DNA of 64,000 nt from JAITMY01 sp031553765. GTDB lineage: Bacteria; Bacteroidota; Bacteroidia; Bacteroidales; UBA932. The position numbers and the translations under genes were made by a program. Below are positions 1-6,681 of this stretch, in pieces; positions within the stretch are counted from its first letter, which is position 1, and each line of letters starts with the position of its first letter. Location of the stretch: assembly GCA_031553765.1 (NCBI GenBank), contig JAVBKY010000003.1, forward strand, positions 186,001 through 250,000, given 5' to 3'. The notes under the pieces were generated by a model. It made no database searches. It had not been told where the DNA came from and saw only the letters and a list, made by a program, of their open reading frames with translations.

Positions 1-234
1 CACTGCATCAAAACCTGCGACTACACCAAGAGCCCCTACTGCATTATTAAGGCGCTGTACAACGCCGCCAAGGGCAACATGAGCAAGGGCTACGCCTTTG
101 CCGGAACCAATGCTTACCTGGCCGAAAAAATCAGCTCGGTGAAAGAGGTAATTGAGAAGTTACAGGCTGACTTCTTTTTGGCGCAAGCAAAAATACCAGT
201 TTACAGACAGCAAAATCCATTTGGACGCAAGTAG
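1..234 (+). CDS. Nitronate monooxygenase / FabK-like flavin oxidoreductase, C-terminal end (partial)
   Basis: The window opens inside this gene; 77 codons and a TAG stop remain. The visible tail has closely spaced cysteines (CIKTC, then YC), a KALYNAAKGN stretch and GYAFAGTNAY followed by an amphipathic helix. This matches, from memory, the C-terminus of the FMN-binding nitronate monooxygenase (2-nitropropane dioxygenase) TIM-barrel family of Bacteroidales. Members oxidise alkyl nitronates or act as enoyl-ACP reductases; the substrate cannot be told from this fragment. A palindromic repeat element begins at the base after the stop. Confidence 0.7.
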   Translation, partial: HCIKTCDYTKSPYCIIKALYNAAKGNMSKGYAFAGTNAYLAEKISSVKEVIEKLQADFFLAQAKIPVYRQQNPFGRK

Positions 235-382
235 TTCATTGCCGTCTGCTTTAGCTAACGGTTAAAATATTGAGAATTGATAAAGCGCGCGGAGCAAGTG
301 TTTCCCTAGAGATAACACCTATGCTCCGCGCGCAATGTTTTGTGGCATTTGCTATCCGTCTGATTTAGCAGACGGCAATGAA
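235..382. repeat. Nested palindromic repeat element, copy A
   Basis: The outer arms are a perfect 16-bp inverted repeat, ttcattgccgtctgct at 235-250 and its complement at 367-382. Inside lies a second perfect inverted repeat, gcgcgcggagca at 285-296 and its complement at 322-333, with ttccctaga in the loop. The element abuts the upstream stop codon and has no coding potential. The inner hairpin recurs in reverse orientation at 2350-2398, so it is a dispersed element (MITE- or REP-like) and not a simple terminator. Confidence 0.8.
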
Positions 383-390
383 GAAGAATA

Positions 391-428
391 TAAACCCTAA
401 CAGGGTTTTAAGACCCTGTTAGGGTTTA
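391..428. repeat. Hairpin repeat taaaccctaacagggt
   Basis: Perfect 16-bp inverted repeat (391-406 with 413-428) around a 6-base loop, just downstream of the 3' end of the leftward ABC-F gene. A second copy with the same accctaacaggg core lies at 34492-34523, also just past the 3' end of a leftward gene. It may terminate transcription, but there is no clear T-run, so I call it a dispersed hairpin. Confidence 0.7.
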
Positions 429-444
429 TTGTGCGCCATCACCC

Positions 445-2043
445 TTATCGCTTCAGCTCCAGCTGCCCATTCACCCCAATCTCCTCAACAAAATACCTGT
501 CGTGTGAAATAACCAGTAGGCTACCACGGTAATTTTTGATAGTTTGGGTGAGTATTTCAAGGCTTGAAATATCAAGATTATTGGTAGGCTCGTCAAGTAC
601 TATGAGGTCGGGAGTTTGGTTGCTAATCATAAGGCAGCACAGGTACAGGCGCATTTTTTCGCCTCCGCTAAGCGTGCGGCAGCTCTTATCCCACGTATCG
701 GGTGAAAACAGAAAACGGTTAAGACGAATTTTAATATCGTGCTCAGCCAGGGCTTGCGTATTGTAGCGCTCGGCCAGCTGCACTACCGTATCGTCAACAT
801 CTACGTGGGTGTAATTTTGGTCGAGGTAAATCCATGAAAATTCCGCGCGACGCACCTCGCCGCTTGACGGTGCAAGTACGCCTGCGAGCAAGTTAACAAA
901 CGTGGTTTTACCCGCGCCGTTGTTGCCTGAGATGTGTATGCGATCGCTGCTGTATAGCTTAAAGTCAACGGGCTCTGCCCACAGCATTTCATCGGTGTTA
1001 CTATAGGCAAAATTCACCTGCGAGGCTTCTACGAGCAACTTTCCCGCGTGTAGCGAGGTATTGTCAAAGTCAATTTTCAAATTTCGCAGCGCACTTTGCT
1101 GCTGGCGTAGCTCGCTCAACTTTTTTTGACTTTCGCCAATAATTTCAGCGTGCTTATCCTTCAGCTTTGCCGATGTATTTTCGGCAGCACCGCCCTTAGC
1201 ATTCATCAAAATACGAGGTGCGCCTCCCTGTGCTTTGACTTTTTCACCCTGTGCCATGCGCTTTTCCTGCCGCTGTTTTACCTCCTGCGCTTTTTTTCGG
1301 GCAAGCCGCAACGCCTTTTCTTCCTCGTGAATACTTTCGGCAAGAGCGTTATCCTGTAACCCCTTTTGCTCACGGTAAAAATCGTAGTTGCCGCCGTATA
1401 GCTTTACGCCAAACTCCGACAGCTCGTAGGTGGTGTTTAGCAGGTTGAGCAACGTTACATCGTGGCTCACAATCACTATTGCCGCGCGACTTTGCTCAAT
1501 GTAGCGATACAGCAAATCACGACTTGCTCGGTCGAGATGGTTAGTTGGCTCGTCAAGTAAAATGATTTCGGGAGTGTGAATGAGCAAACCGGCGAGGTAC
1601 ACCTTTGTTTTTTCGCCGCCGCTAAGGTCGTTCATCGATGAACTTAACTTCACATGTGGCAACCCCCAGTAGTCAAGTGCCGATTTGCAGCGCTCCTCAA
1701 TATCCCAGTCATCACCCAAGGCATCGTAATCGGATTGTAGCACGCTGCCTTGGGTTATGGCATCAAGCGCACACAGCTTTTCCTGCGCCTGCAATACCTC
1801 TGCTACAGTTAACGTAAGTATGCCTGTATGCTGCGGAACGTAGTAGGGTTTTGAGGAGCAAACAATGCTTCCTTCTTCGGTTTGTAGCACTCCCGCCATA
1901 AGGCGCAGCAGCGTGGATTTCCCAGCACCATTGTTACCCACAATAGAAACTTTCTCCGCTGCTTCAACGGAAAAATTTAGGTGGATGAATAAAGGATTTT
2001 GGTTGGAATAGCGATAGGATAAATCGCTAACAATAATACTCAT
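445..2043 (-). CDS. ABC-F family ATP-binding protein
   Basis: A 532-residue protein with two tandem ABC ATPase domains and no membrane segments. The first domain has GNNGAGKST (Walker A), LSGGEKTK (signature) and LLDEPTNHLD (Walker B). A charged Lys/Gln/Glu-rich linker follows, then the second domain with GNNGAGKTT, LSGGEKMR and LDEPTNNLD. ABC-F proteins act at the ribosomal E site as translation factors or antibiotic-resistance (ribosome-protection) factors; which role applies here is not visible. The start is the ATG at 2043 (MSIIVSDLSY); the longer reading frame would need a TTG and adds hydrophobic residues. A -7-type promoter lies about 190 bases upstream, giving a long leader. Confidence 0.9.
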   Translation of the reverse strand: MSIIVSDLSYRYSNQNPLFIHLNFSVEAAEKVSIVGNNGAGKSTLLRLMAGVLQTEEGSIVCSSKPYYVPQHTGILTLTVAEVLQAQEKLCALDAITQGSVLQSDYDALGDDWDIEERCKSALDYWGLPHVKLSSSMNDLSGGEKTKVYLAGLLIHTPEIILLDEPTNHLDRASRDLLYRYIEQSRAAIVIVSHDVTLLNLLNTTYELSEFGVKLYGGNYDFYREQKGLQDNALAESIHEEEKALRLARKKAQEVKQRQEKRMAQGEKVKAQGGAPRILMNAKGGAAENTSAKLKDKHAEIIGESQKKLSELRQQQSALRNLKIDFDNTSLHAGKLLVEASQVNFAYSNTDEMLWAEPVDFKLYSSDRIHISGNNGAGKTTFVNLLAGVLAPSSGEVRRAEFSWIYLDQNYTHVDVDDTVVQLAERYNTQALAEHDIKIRLNRFLFSPDTWDKSCRTLSGGEKMRLYLCCLMISNQTPDLIVLDEPTNNLDISSLEILTQTIKNYRGSLLVISHDRYFVEEIGVNGQLELKR

Positions 2044-2232
2044 GATAAAAATAATTAATAGTGAAACCGCGCTTAGCACGCAATGCAAACGTCAGGTGGG
2101 GAGGTCGGTTTCGTGAACCAACTATTAATTATTAATTTTCATCGGAGTATGATTTTTAATTTTTGCCCGATGGAACTCGCCCGATTACATCGGGACTCGG
2201 TTCATCGGAGTAGTTTTAAGTGAAACGTGATG

Positions 2233-2240
2233 CAAAGATA
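2233..2240 (-). promoter_or_regulatory. Promoter (-7 box TATCTTTG) and long leader of the ABC-F gene
   Basis: Reading leftward, TATCTTTG fits the Bacteroidota -7 consensus TAnnTTTG. The leader from about 2226 to 2044 is AT-rich and contains an imperfect hairpin (cccgatggaactcg against a near-complement at 2160-2207). It also has very short ATG frames, for example six codons ending at a TAA near 2180. Leader attenuation is known for some ABC-F genes; here it is only a suggestion. Confidence 0.5.
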
Positions 2241-2279
2241 TAATTTTTATGACTTATCCGCAAAATGATATTGGACACT

Positions 2280-2480
2280 CAGCCCGTAGGGCTGACAGCA
2301 TGTAGCCCGGGGTGTAAGCCCCGGGTAGTAATGGCAAGGGCAGTATTTTGCGCGCGGAGCACAGATATTGTTTCTAGGGAAAAACGTGCTCCGCGCGCCA
2401 CACACTCCACTCCATCTAGCCACCAGGGGCTTACACCCCTGGCTACAAGGTTACCGCACCTACGGCGCTCAATCCAAAAG
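2280..2480. repeat. Nested palindromic repeat element, copy B
   Basis: The outer arms at 2301-2325 and 2423-2447 are complementary at 23 of 25 positions (tgtagcccggggtgtaagcc and counterpart). Between them sits the gcgcgcggagcac hairpin (2350-2362 with 2386-2398), the same core as copy A but inverted, with tctaggga in the loop. The flanks, gtagggctgac on the left and cacctacggcgctc on the right, look like a further outer layer. A 77-codon open frame across the element is an artefact of the repeat. Confidence 0.75.
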
Positions 2481-2543
2481 GAGAGGAAAAATAATTGAGG
2501 ATAATCAATAACTTTGTGTTATAAAAATACTAGAGCAACTATA

Positions 2544-2930
2544 ATGAAAATTGAACACTTGGCAATTTGGGTAGAGGATATAGAGTTGCTTCGTCAATTC
2601 TACATGAAGTATTTCAACGTTGGCAGTGGAGATAAGTATGTAAACACCAAACGCAGCTACACATCCTACTTCTTATCCTTTGGAGAAAATAAAACCCGTA
2701 TAGAATTAATGCACATTCCAAATATGGAAAGTCCTACTAGCAGGGGAAATTTGAAAGGATTGGCACATTTTGCTATTTCGGTAGGAGGAAAGGAGGCTGT
2801 AAATGCGCTTACCGAAAGGTTGCGTAAAGATGGCTACACAATTGTAAGCGAACCAAGAACTACCGGCGACGGATATTACGAAAGCGGTGTTTCAGACCCG
2901 GAGGGAAACTACATCGAAATTACGGAGTAA
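2544..2930 (+). CDS. VOC-family protein (glyoxalase / dioxygenase fold)
   Basis: A 128-residue single-domain member of the vicinal oxygen chelate superfamily, built from two beta-alpha-beta-beta-beta modules: MKIEHLAIWVED at the N-terminus and LKGLAHFAISVGG at the middle. His5, Glu in TRIELMH, His in GLAHFAI and Glu in NYIEITE are placed as metal ligands. This is the usual length of lactoylglutathione-lyase-like proteins, but the substrate cannot be assigned. The ATG at 2544 was chosen because the ten codons before it do not fit the family. Confidence 0.8.
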   Translation: MKIEHLAIWVEDIELLRQFYMKYFNVGSGDKYVNTKRSYTSYFLSFGENKTRIELMHIPNMESPTSRGNLKGLAHFAISVGGKEAVNALTERLRKDGYTIVSEPRTTGDGYYESGVSDPEGNYIEITE

Positions 2931-2946
2931 ATTTCACTCGCCGCAC

Positions 2947-2969
2947 CCCTTCGACAGGCTCAGGGTGAC
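2947..2969. repeat. Fragment of a dispersed repeat (ttcgacaggctcagggtgac)
   Basis: A short piece of a sequence found in many unrelated bacterial genomes between genes; ctcagggtgac occurs again at about 34460. Both copies lie just outside the two ends of the island. Confidence 0.4.
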
Positions 2970-3098
2970 TATTGAATAATTATTTTCTAATTTGACACAA
3001 ACTCATTTTAAGACTTACTAAGTTGTATTTGTGCTATTTATGCGATAAATAAGTGAAATTTTGGATTTTCCTATCGTGTGCTAGTCCGGTAAAAAACG

Positions 3099-3106
3099 TA
3101 CCTTTG
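3099..3106 (+). promoter_or_regulatory. Promoter of the recombinase gene (-7 box TACCTTTG)
   Basis: TACCTTTG matches TAnnTTTG. It places the transcript start near 3112, inside the left gtgatac repeat pair. The ATG at 3138 would then have a leader of about 25 bases. No good -33 box was seen. Confidence 0.5.
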
Positions 3107-3123
3107 TGATACAATAGTGATAC
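3106..3123. repeat. Left-end paired motif gtgatacaatagtgatac (candidate attachment or binding site)
   Basis: Two gtgatac copies 11 bp apart. The same pair, identical at 16 of 18 positions, lies at 34401-34418 where core chromosomal genes resume. Another single gtgatac is at 4418-4424, just past the recombinase gene. The position and spacing suggest recombinase core sites or an island boundary; this is inference. Confidence 0.45.
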
Positions 3124-3137
3124 GCAAAATCAACTCC

Positions 3138-4334
3138 ATGAAAGCACGCTTTTCCCTCGTCTACAACCGCCGCGCCAAGAGGCTTGCGCCTGCTGAAAAA
3201 GCCCCCATCCACATTGAGGTGTACTTTAGTCGCACGCTGCGCCGCTGGATTGACACCCGCGTGGAGATAGAACCCCGCTACTGGAGTGCCAAGGCAAAGA
3301 TACTAAAAAAGGAACACCCCAACTATATTGCCCTCTACCAAATGCTCAAGGAGCAGATGGACGAGTTGGAAAAGTACGAGCTGTCGCTCATTAACCAAGG
3401 GCTAGAGCTGACGCCGCTGCTGCTTGAAGCGTATAGCAGCGGCAACAAGGATAGCTTCATTACCTTTTCCCGGGCTTACCTAGATGAACGACTTGCTCAA
3501 CGAAAGATAAGCCAGCTGTCGCATGAGCGCTACAGCAACAACCTCAACCTGCTGGGCAAGATTGCGGGTGGCGACTTGCTGTTTTCCAACGTTAGCGAGA
3601 AGCTGGTGAAGAACATTGACGTGTACCTTGCAGCCCATGAGTACGAGCAAACTACAATCGGTCGGTTCCACCTTACGGTAAAAATGTTCGTCAAGCAGGC
3701 TATTAAGAAGGGCTACCTCGATCCCAAGAAAAATCCTTACGACGAGTACGCTATAGATAGAGGCAAAAGCGAGCGAGACAACCTCGAACCCGAAGAGCTG
3801 GAGTTGCTGGAAAACTTTGATAGAAAGCAGTTGGGGAATCCGCGCTTGGAGCAAGTGCTTGACCGCTTTCTATATAGCTGTTACACCGGATTGCGCATTG
3901 GCGACAACATTTTGCTGAGCAAGGAGCATGTAAAGAAAACGAGCGATGGCTTGGTGGTGGATATGCTCACCGAAAAAGGGAAGGGGCAGCGGGTAGTACA
4001 CCATCTGTCGCACCTTTTTGATGGCAAGCCACAAACTATTATGCAGAAGTACCTCAAGCAGTACCCCGATCAGCGTAGCATTTTTCCCGTAGAAACCCGC
4101 AGCGCACTGGACTACTACCTCAAGATTGTCGCACGCAAGGCAGGTCTTAAGCGTGATATCTCCTTTCACATGGCGCGACACACCTGCGGGACGGTACTTG
4201 CCGACATTAGCGCCAATCCCTACCTCATCATGGACATTTTGGGGCACGCGGACATCAACACCTCGATGGTGTACATCCACCGCTCGAGCGAACGTGTCAA
4301 AAAGCAGCTGCAAAGCTTGAGCTGGAAATGGTAG
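3138..4334 (+). CDS. Tyrosine recombinase (phage-integrase family) of the island
   Basis: A 398-residue site-specific recombinase that would integrate and excise the island. The N-terminus (KARFSLVYNRR... to PRYWSAKAKI) is the arm-DNA-binding domain typical of Bacteroidota integrases. A SAM-like core-binding domain (about 110-210) and the catalytic domain follow. The catalytic residues are visible: Arg in YTGLRIGD, His and Arg in HMARHTCGT, His in DILGHAD and the nucleophilic Tyr in SMVYIH. The ATG at 3138 is preferred to a GTG at 3117 that would lie almost at the transcript start. Its codons look more GC-rich than the defence genes that follow, like the excisionase-like gene at 21715. Confidence 0.9.
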   Translation: MKARFSLVYNRRAKRLAPAEKAPIHIEVYFSRTLRRWIDTRVEIEPRYWSAKAKILKKEHPNYIALYQMLKEQMDELEKYELSLINQGLELTPLLLEAYSSGNKDSFITFSRAYLDERLAQRKISQLSHERYSNNLNLLGKIAGGDLLFSNVSEKLVKNIDVYLAAHEYEQTTIGRFHLTVKMFVKQAIKKGYLDPKKNPYDEYAIDRGKSERDNLEPEELELLENFDRKQLGNPRLEQVLDRFLYSCYTGLRIGDNILLSKEHVKKTSDGLVVDMLTEKGKGQRVVHHLSHLFDGKPQTIMQKYLKQYPDQRSIFPVETRSALDYYLKIVARKAGLKRDISFHMARHTCGTVLADISANPYLIMDILGHADINTSMVYIHRSSERVKKQLQSLSWKW

Positions 4335-4364
4335 CGATAGGCAACTTCTGCCCACATTTTTGCG

Positions 4365-4466
4365 AAAAACAGGTAAAAAGTAGCCTCAAAGTAGAAAAAA
4401 GCAGGGTAAAAGCAGGTGTGATACAGAAAAATAGCTTGCTCCGCACCAACTAAAAAGCAGGTTAAG
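4365..4466. repeat. Short direct repeats cagg(g/t)taa after the recombinase gene
   Basis: Related words at 4370-4376 (caggtaa), 4402-4409 (cagggtaa), 4411-4417 (agcaggt) and 4458-4465 (caggttaa), each preceded by an A-run, with a gtgatac at 4418. Arm-type binding sites of an integrase are a reasonable guess, since they lie directly downstream of its gene. The rest of the 276-base gap up to 4610 holds no gene. Confidence 0.35.
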
Positions 4467-4545
4467 GCCAATAGATGTGGGAGATTTCACGAGACTATCA
4501 TGAGAATTTTAGGGATTGCTCGTGTTTATTTTTTTGAATCATATA

Positions 4546-4583
4546 ATAAAATTATGTTTTTACATGTAAAAACATAATTTTAT
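4546..4583. promoter_or_regulatory. 38-bp perfect palindrome, probable AbiEi operator
   Basis: The arms at 4546-4564 and 4565-4583 are perfectly complementary with no loop (aaaattatgtttttaca and its complement). The palindrome ends three bases before the -7 box of the first abiE pair, covering the -33 region. AbiEi antitoxins are known to repress their own promoter through inverted repeats, so this is the likely site. Confidence 0.7.
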
Positions 4584-4586
4584 TCG

Positions 4587-4594
4587 TATATTTG
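4587..4594 (+). promoter_or_regulatory. Promoter of the first abiE pair (-7 box TATATTTG)
   Basis: TATATTTG fits TAnnTTTG and lies 16 bases before the ATG of the antitoxin gene. Its -33 region falls within the palindrome at 4546-4583. Confidence 0.6.
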
Positions 4595-4610
4595 CAAAAA
4601 GAAAAGCATA

Positions 4611-5312
4611 ATGAAATCATTTAAGGCTTACATACAATACCAGATAGAAAGTATCCCAGAAGGTAAAATATTTACCTTTGCCAATCTTGCTTTCCCTATG
4701 GATAAGTTTGCCAACGTAGCGGTAATACTTTCGGATTTAACGAAGAAAAAGGAGCTGGTTAGGGTAGAAAAAGGCGCCTACTATCGCCCCAAGCAATCAA
4801 GCTTGGGATTGGGTATGCAACCTGTTTACCAAGACGAGCAGCTGAGCTACCTTACCCGTAAGTTAGACGGGTACCTCACTGGGGCCTACATCTACAATAA
4901 AATGTCGCTTACGGAGCAGGTGCCCACAGTTATTACCATTGCTGTACACCAACCTGTGCGGCCGTTTAAGTTCAAAAAATTATCGGTAGAATGTGTCAAG
5001 GCATACGTGAGTACACCTGACAATGAAGAAACGTTGCGCTTAACTCGCATGCTGGATGCCATTAAAGATCTAAAGCATATTCCGGGCACAAGCCCTAGGG
5101 CAGCCTACAACAAAATTTTTGATTTACATATTTCAAAACTTTCAAAATCTGACCTCAAAAAAATCGTAAATTTGGCGGCTGCTTATCCTCCACGAGTGCG
5201 AAAAATATTGAGCGATATGTTGGCAGGAGGAAATAACGAGCAGTTGGTAGAGCAACTCGTTGGAACTATTTGTCCAACCACGCGATTTGATTTGTCGTAT
5301 AAAACAGCGTAG
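4611..5312 (+). CDS. AbiEi-like antitoxin (DUF6088 type), first AbiE pair
   Basis: A 233-residue antitoxin of a type IV toxin-antitoxin pair. It has an N-terminal winged-helix-like region (about 1-65: FKAYIQYQI, IFTFANLAF, then KGAYYRPK) as in AbiEi and DUF6088 proteins, followed by a helical C-terminal domain. In characterised AbiE systems the antitoxin neutralises the nucleotidyltransferase toxin without binding it and represses the promoter. It is followed at once by the toxin gene (ATG at 5318) and preceded by a perfect palindrome. Confidence 0.75.
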   Translation: MKSFKAYIQYQIESIPEGKIFTFANLAFPMDKFANVAVILSDLTKKKELVRVEKGAYYRPKQSSLGLGMQPVYQDEQLSYLTRKLDGYLTGAYIYNKMSLTEQVPTVITIAVHQPVRPFKFKKLSVECVKAYVSTPDNEETLRLTRMLDAIKDLKHIPGTSPRAAYNKIFDLHISKLSKSDLKKIVNLAAAYPPRVRKILSDMLAGGNNEQLVEQLVGTICPTTRFDLSYKTA

Positions 5313-5317
5313 TGACC

Positions 5318-6316
5318 ATGAATTTACACTTGAATAACGAGGCTTTTAGAGAGTTGGTGGAATTTGCTGCCGACTTTTTTGGCTATGAGCAATCGCACGT
5401 TGAAAAAGATTATTGGGTTTGCAAAATACTGAAGGAGTTGGCCACGTCCGATTTTTCAGGTAACATCTACTTTAAAGGTGGCACCTCGCTTTCAAAGGCT
5501 TTTGGCATTATCGACCGCTTTTCGGAAGATTTGGACTTGTTCGTTTTTTCAGGCAATGCCAGCTCCTCTAAGCAGGCTGAAAAAACTTTGAATCGGAGCA
5601 TCTCGCACCTTGTTATTGAGAACAACAGGGAAATGTATCAGGCGGAACTGTCAAAAACCGGCGGCGATTTTCGCAAGTTGGTATTTGTCTACGATACGCA
5701 CTACGAAAATATAGGGCTGAAAGAAAATCTGGAGGTAGAAATCAAATGCTGCATGCTGGAGGATAAATCAGCGATGTACTACCCTGCGCAAAAGCGGATG
5801 ATAACGCCCATTGTTACCGAGTATTTGCTCAAAAATGAAAATGCAGAAATAATCTCATGCTTTCTCCTTGATGCATTCGAGGTGCAAACCATTGACCCAC
5901 GACGCACGCTATGCGACAAGATTTCGCGCTTGACAAGGCTTTCGTACGATGAAGATTTTGAAATACTTATTGCAAAACACATCCGCGACATTTACGATAT
6001 TTACCGCCTGTTAGGCATTCCCGAGTATGCCGAATTTGTTCAATCAAGCGAATTTGCGGCGGCCTTAAAACAAATAACGGACGAGGATGGGTTATACCAA
6101 AATTCGCAATCACACAAGCCAATTTCGAAGGCGCAAATATTTGCACAAACTGAAAAAACGCTGAGGTTGCCAACTATTGTTCGGGCATATAACAACGAAC
6201 TTCGGCAGCTGATGTTTGATGCCGCAAAAATGCCAACGCTAGATGATGTGATAGCAACAATAGTATTGCTAATGGAGCCTTTGCAAAAATTCGACAAACA
6301 ACACAGGGCAAAATAA
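5318..6316 (+). CDS. AbiEii-like nucleotidyltransferase toxin, first AbiE pair
   Basis: A 332-residue member of the nucleotidyl transferase AbiEii/AbiGii toxin family. The polymerase-beta-type active site is intact: FKGGTSLSKAF (about 51-61), then RFSEDLDLFVF with two aspartates (about 67-77). The helical domain that follows is typical of the family. AbiEii-type enzymes modify RNA, with tRNA pyrimidine addition shown for relatives, and arrest growth after phage infection. The ATG at 5318 was preferred over a GTG at 5312 overlapping the antitoxin stop. Confidence 0.8.
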   Translation: MNLHLNNEAFRELVEFAADFFGYEQSHVEKDYWVCKILKELATSDFSGNIYFKGGTSLSKAFGIIDRFSEDLDLFVFSGNASSSKQAEKTLNRSISHLVIENNREMYQAELSKTGGDFRKLVFVYDTHYENIGLKENLEVEIKCCMLEDKSAMYYPAQKRMITPIVTEYLLKNENAEIISCFLLDAFEVQTIDPRRTLCDKISRLTRLSYDEDFEILIAKHIRDIYDIYRLLGIPEYAEFVQSSEFAAALKQITDEDGLYQNSQSHKPISKAQIFAQTEKTLRLPTIVRAYNNELRQLMFDAAKMPTLDDVIATIVLLMEPLQKFDKQHRAK

Positions 6317-6320
6317 AGTT

Positions 6321-6420
6321 TTACTTGCTGATATATTCTGTTGGGGTTTTCCCTTCAAACCTTTTGAATATTCTGCTGAAATACTTTGGATCGTTGAACC
6401 CTGACATCCCATAGTTAACC
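6321..6420 (-). pseudogene. Relic of an AraC-family regulator (C-terminal end only)
   Basis: Read leftward, the frame gives VNYGMSGFNDPKYFSRIFKR followed by FEGKTPTEYISK and TAA. This is the second helix-turn-helix and tail of an AraC-type DNA-binding domain, the same tail found in Bacteroidota hybrid two-component regulators. Nothing upstream continues the domain. The remaining bases to 6681 hold no gene, only a leftward TATCTTTG promoter-like box at 6643-6650 and a 17-codon frame near 6580. I read this as debris of a gene lost when the island was assembled. Confidence 0.5.
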
Positions 6421-6681
6421 CGAAATCGATGTGGTGCACCCCCATGTACAACACTTTCCATACATCATATCAAAATTAACTTAACAGTCCGCTTGGTTTG
6501 ATGTGGAAATAAACCTATGCCATCGAATTATTACTCTATGAATCAATATTTTAATGTCTGATGAATTCAAAGCAGGTAACGGATAAGTAACGAGTTAACT
6601 TCATCAATTCGCTCCGCTTTGAGCAGGTTGATTAGCTTGAGACAAAGATAAAACATATGCATAATCTATGCAGACATATCG

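Noticed and set aside
391..428. Simple rho-independent terminator
   Set aside because: Perfect stem but no T-run on either strand, and the same sequence recurs at 34492; better described as a dispersed hairpin repeat.
2265..2498. 77-codon plus-strand open frame
   Set aside because: It lies wholly within the nested palindromic repeat, and its sequence is repeat translated by chance.
3480..4355. Two minus-strand frames of 124 and 161 codons
   Set aside because: Both are antisense to the tyrosine recombinase and carry no recognisable domain.
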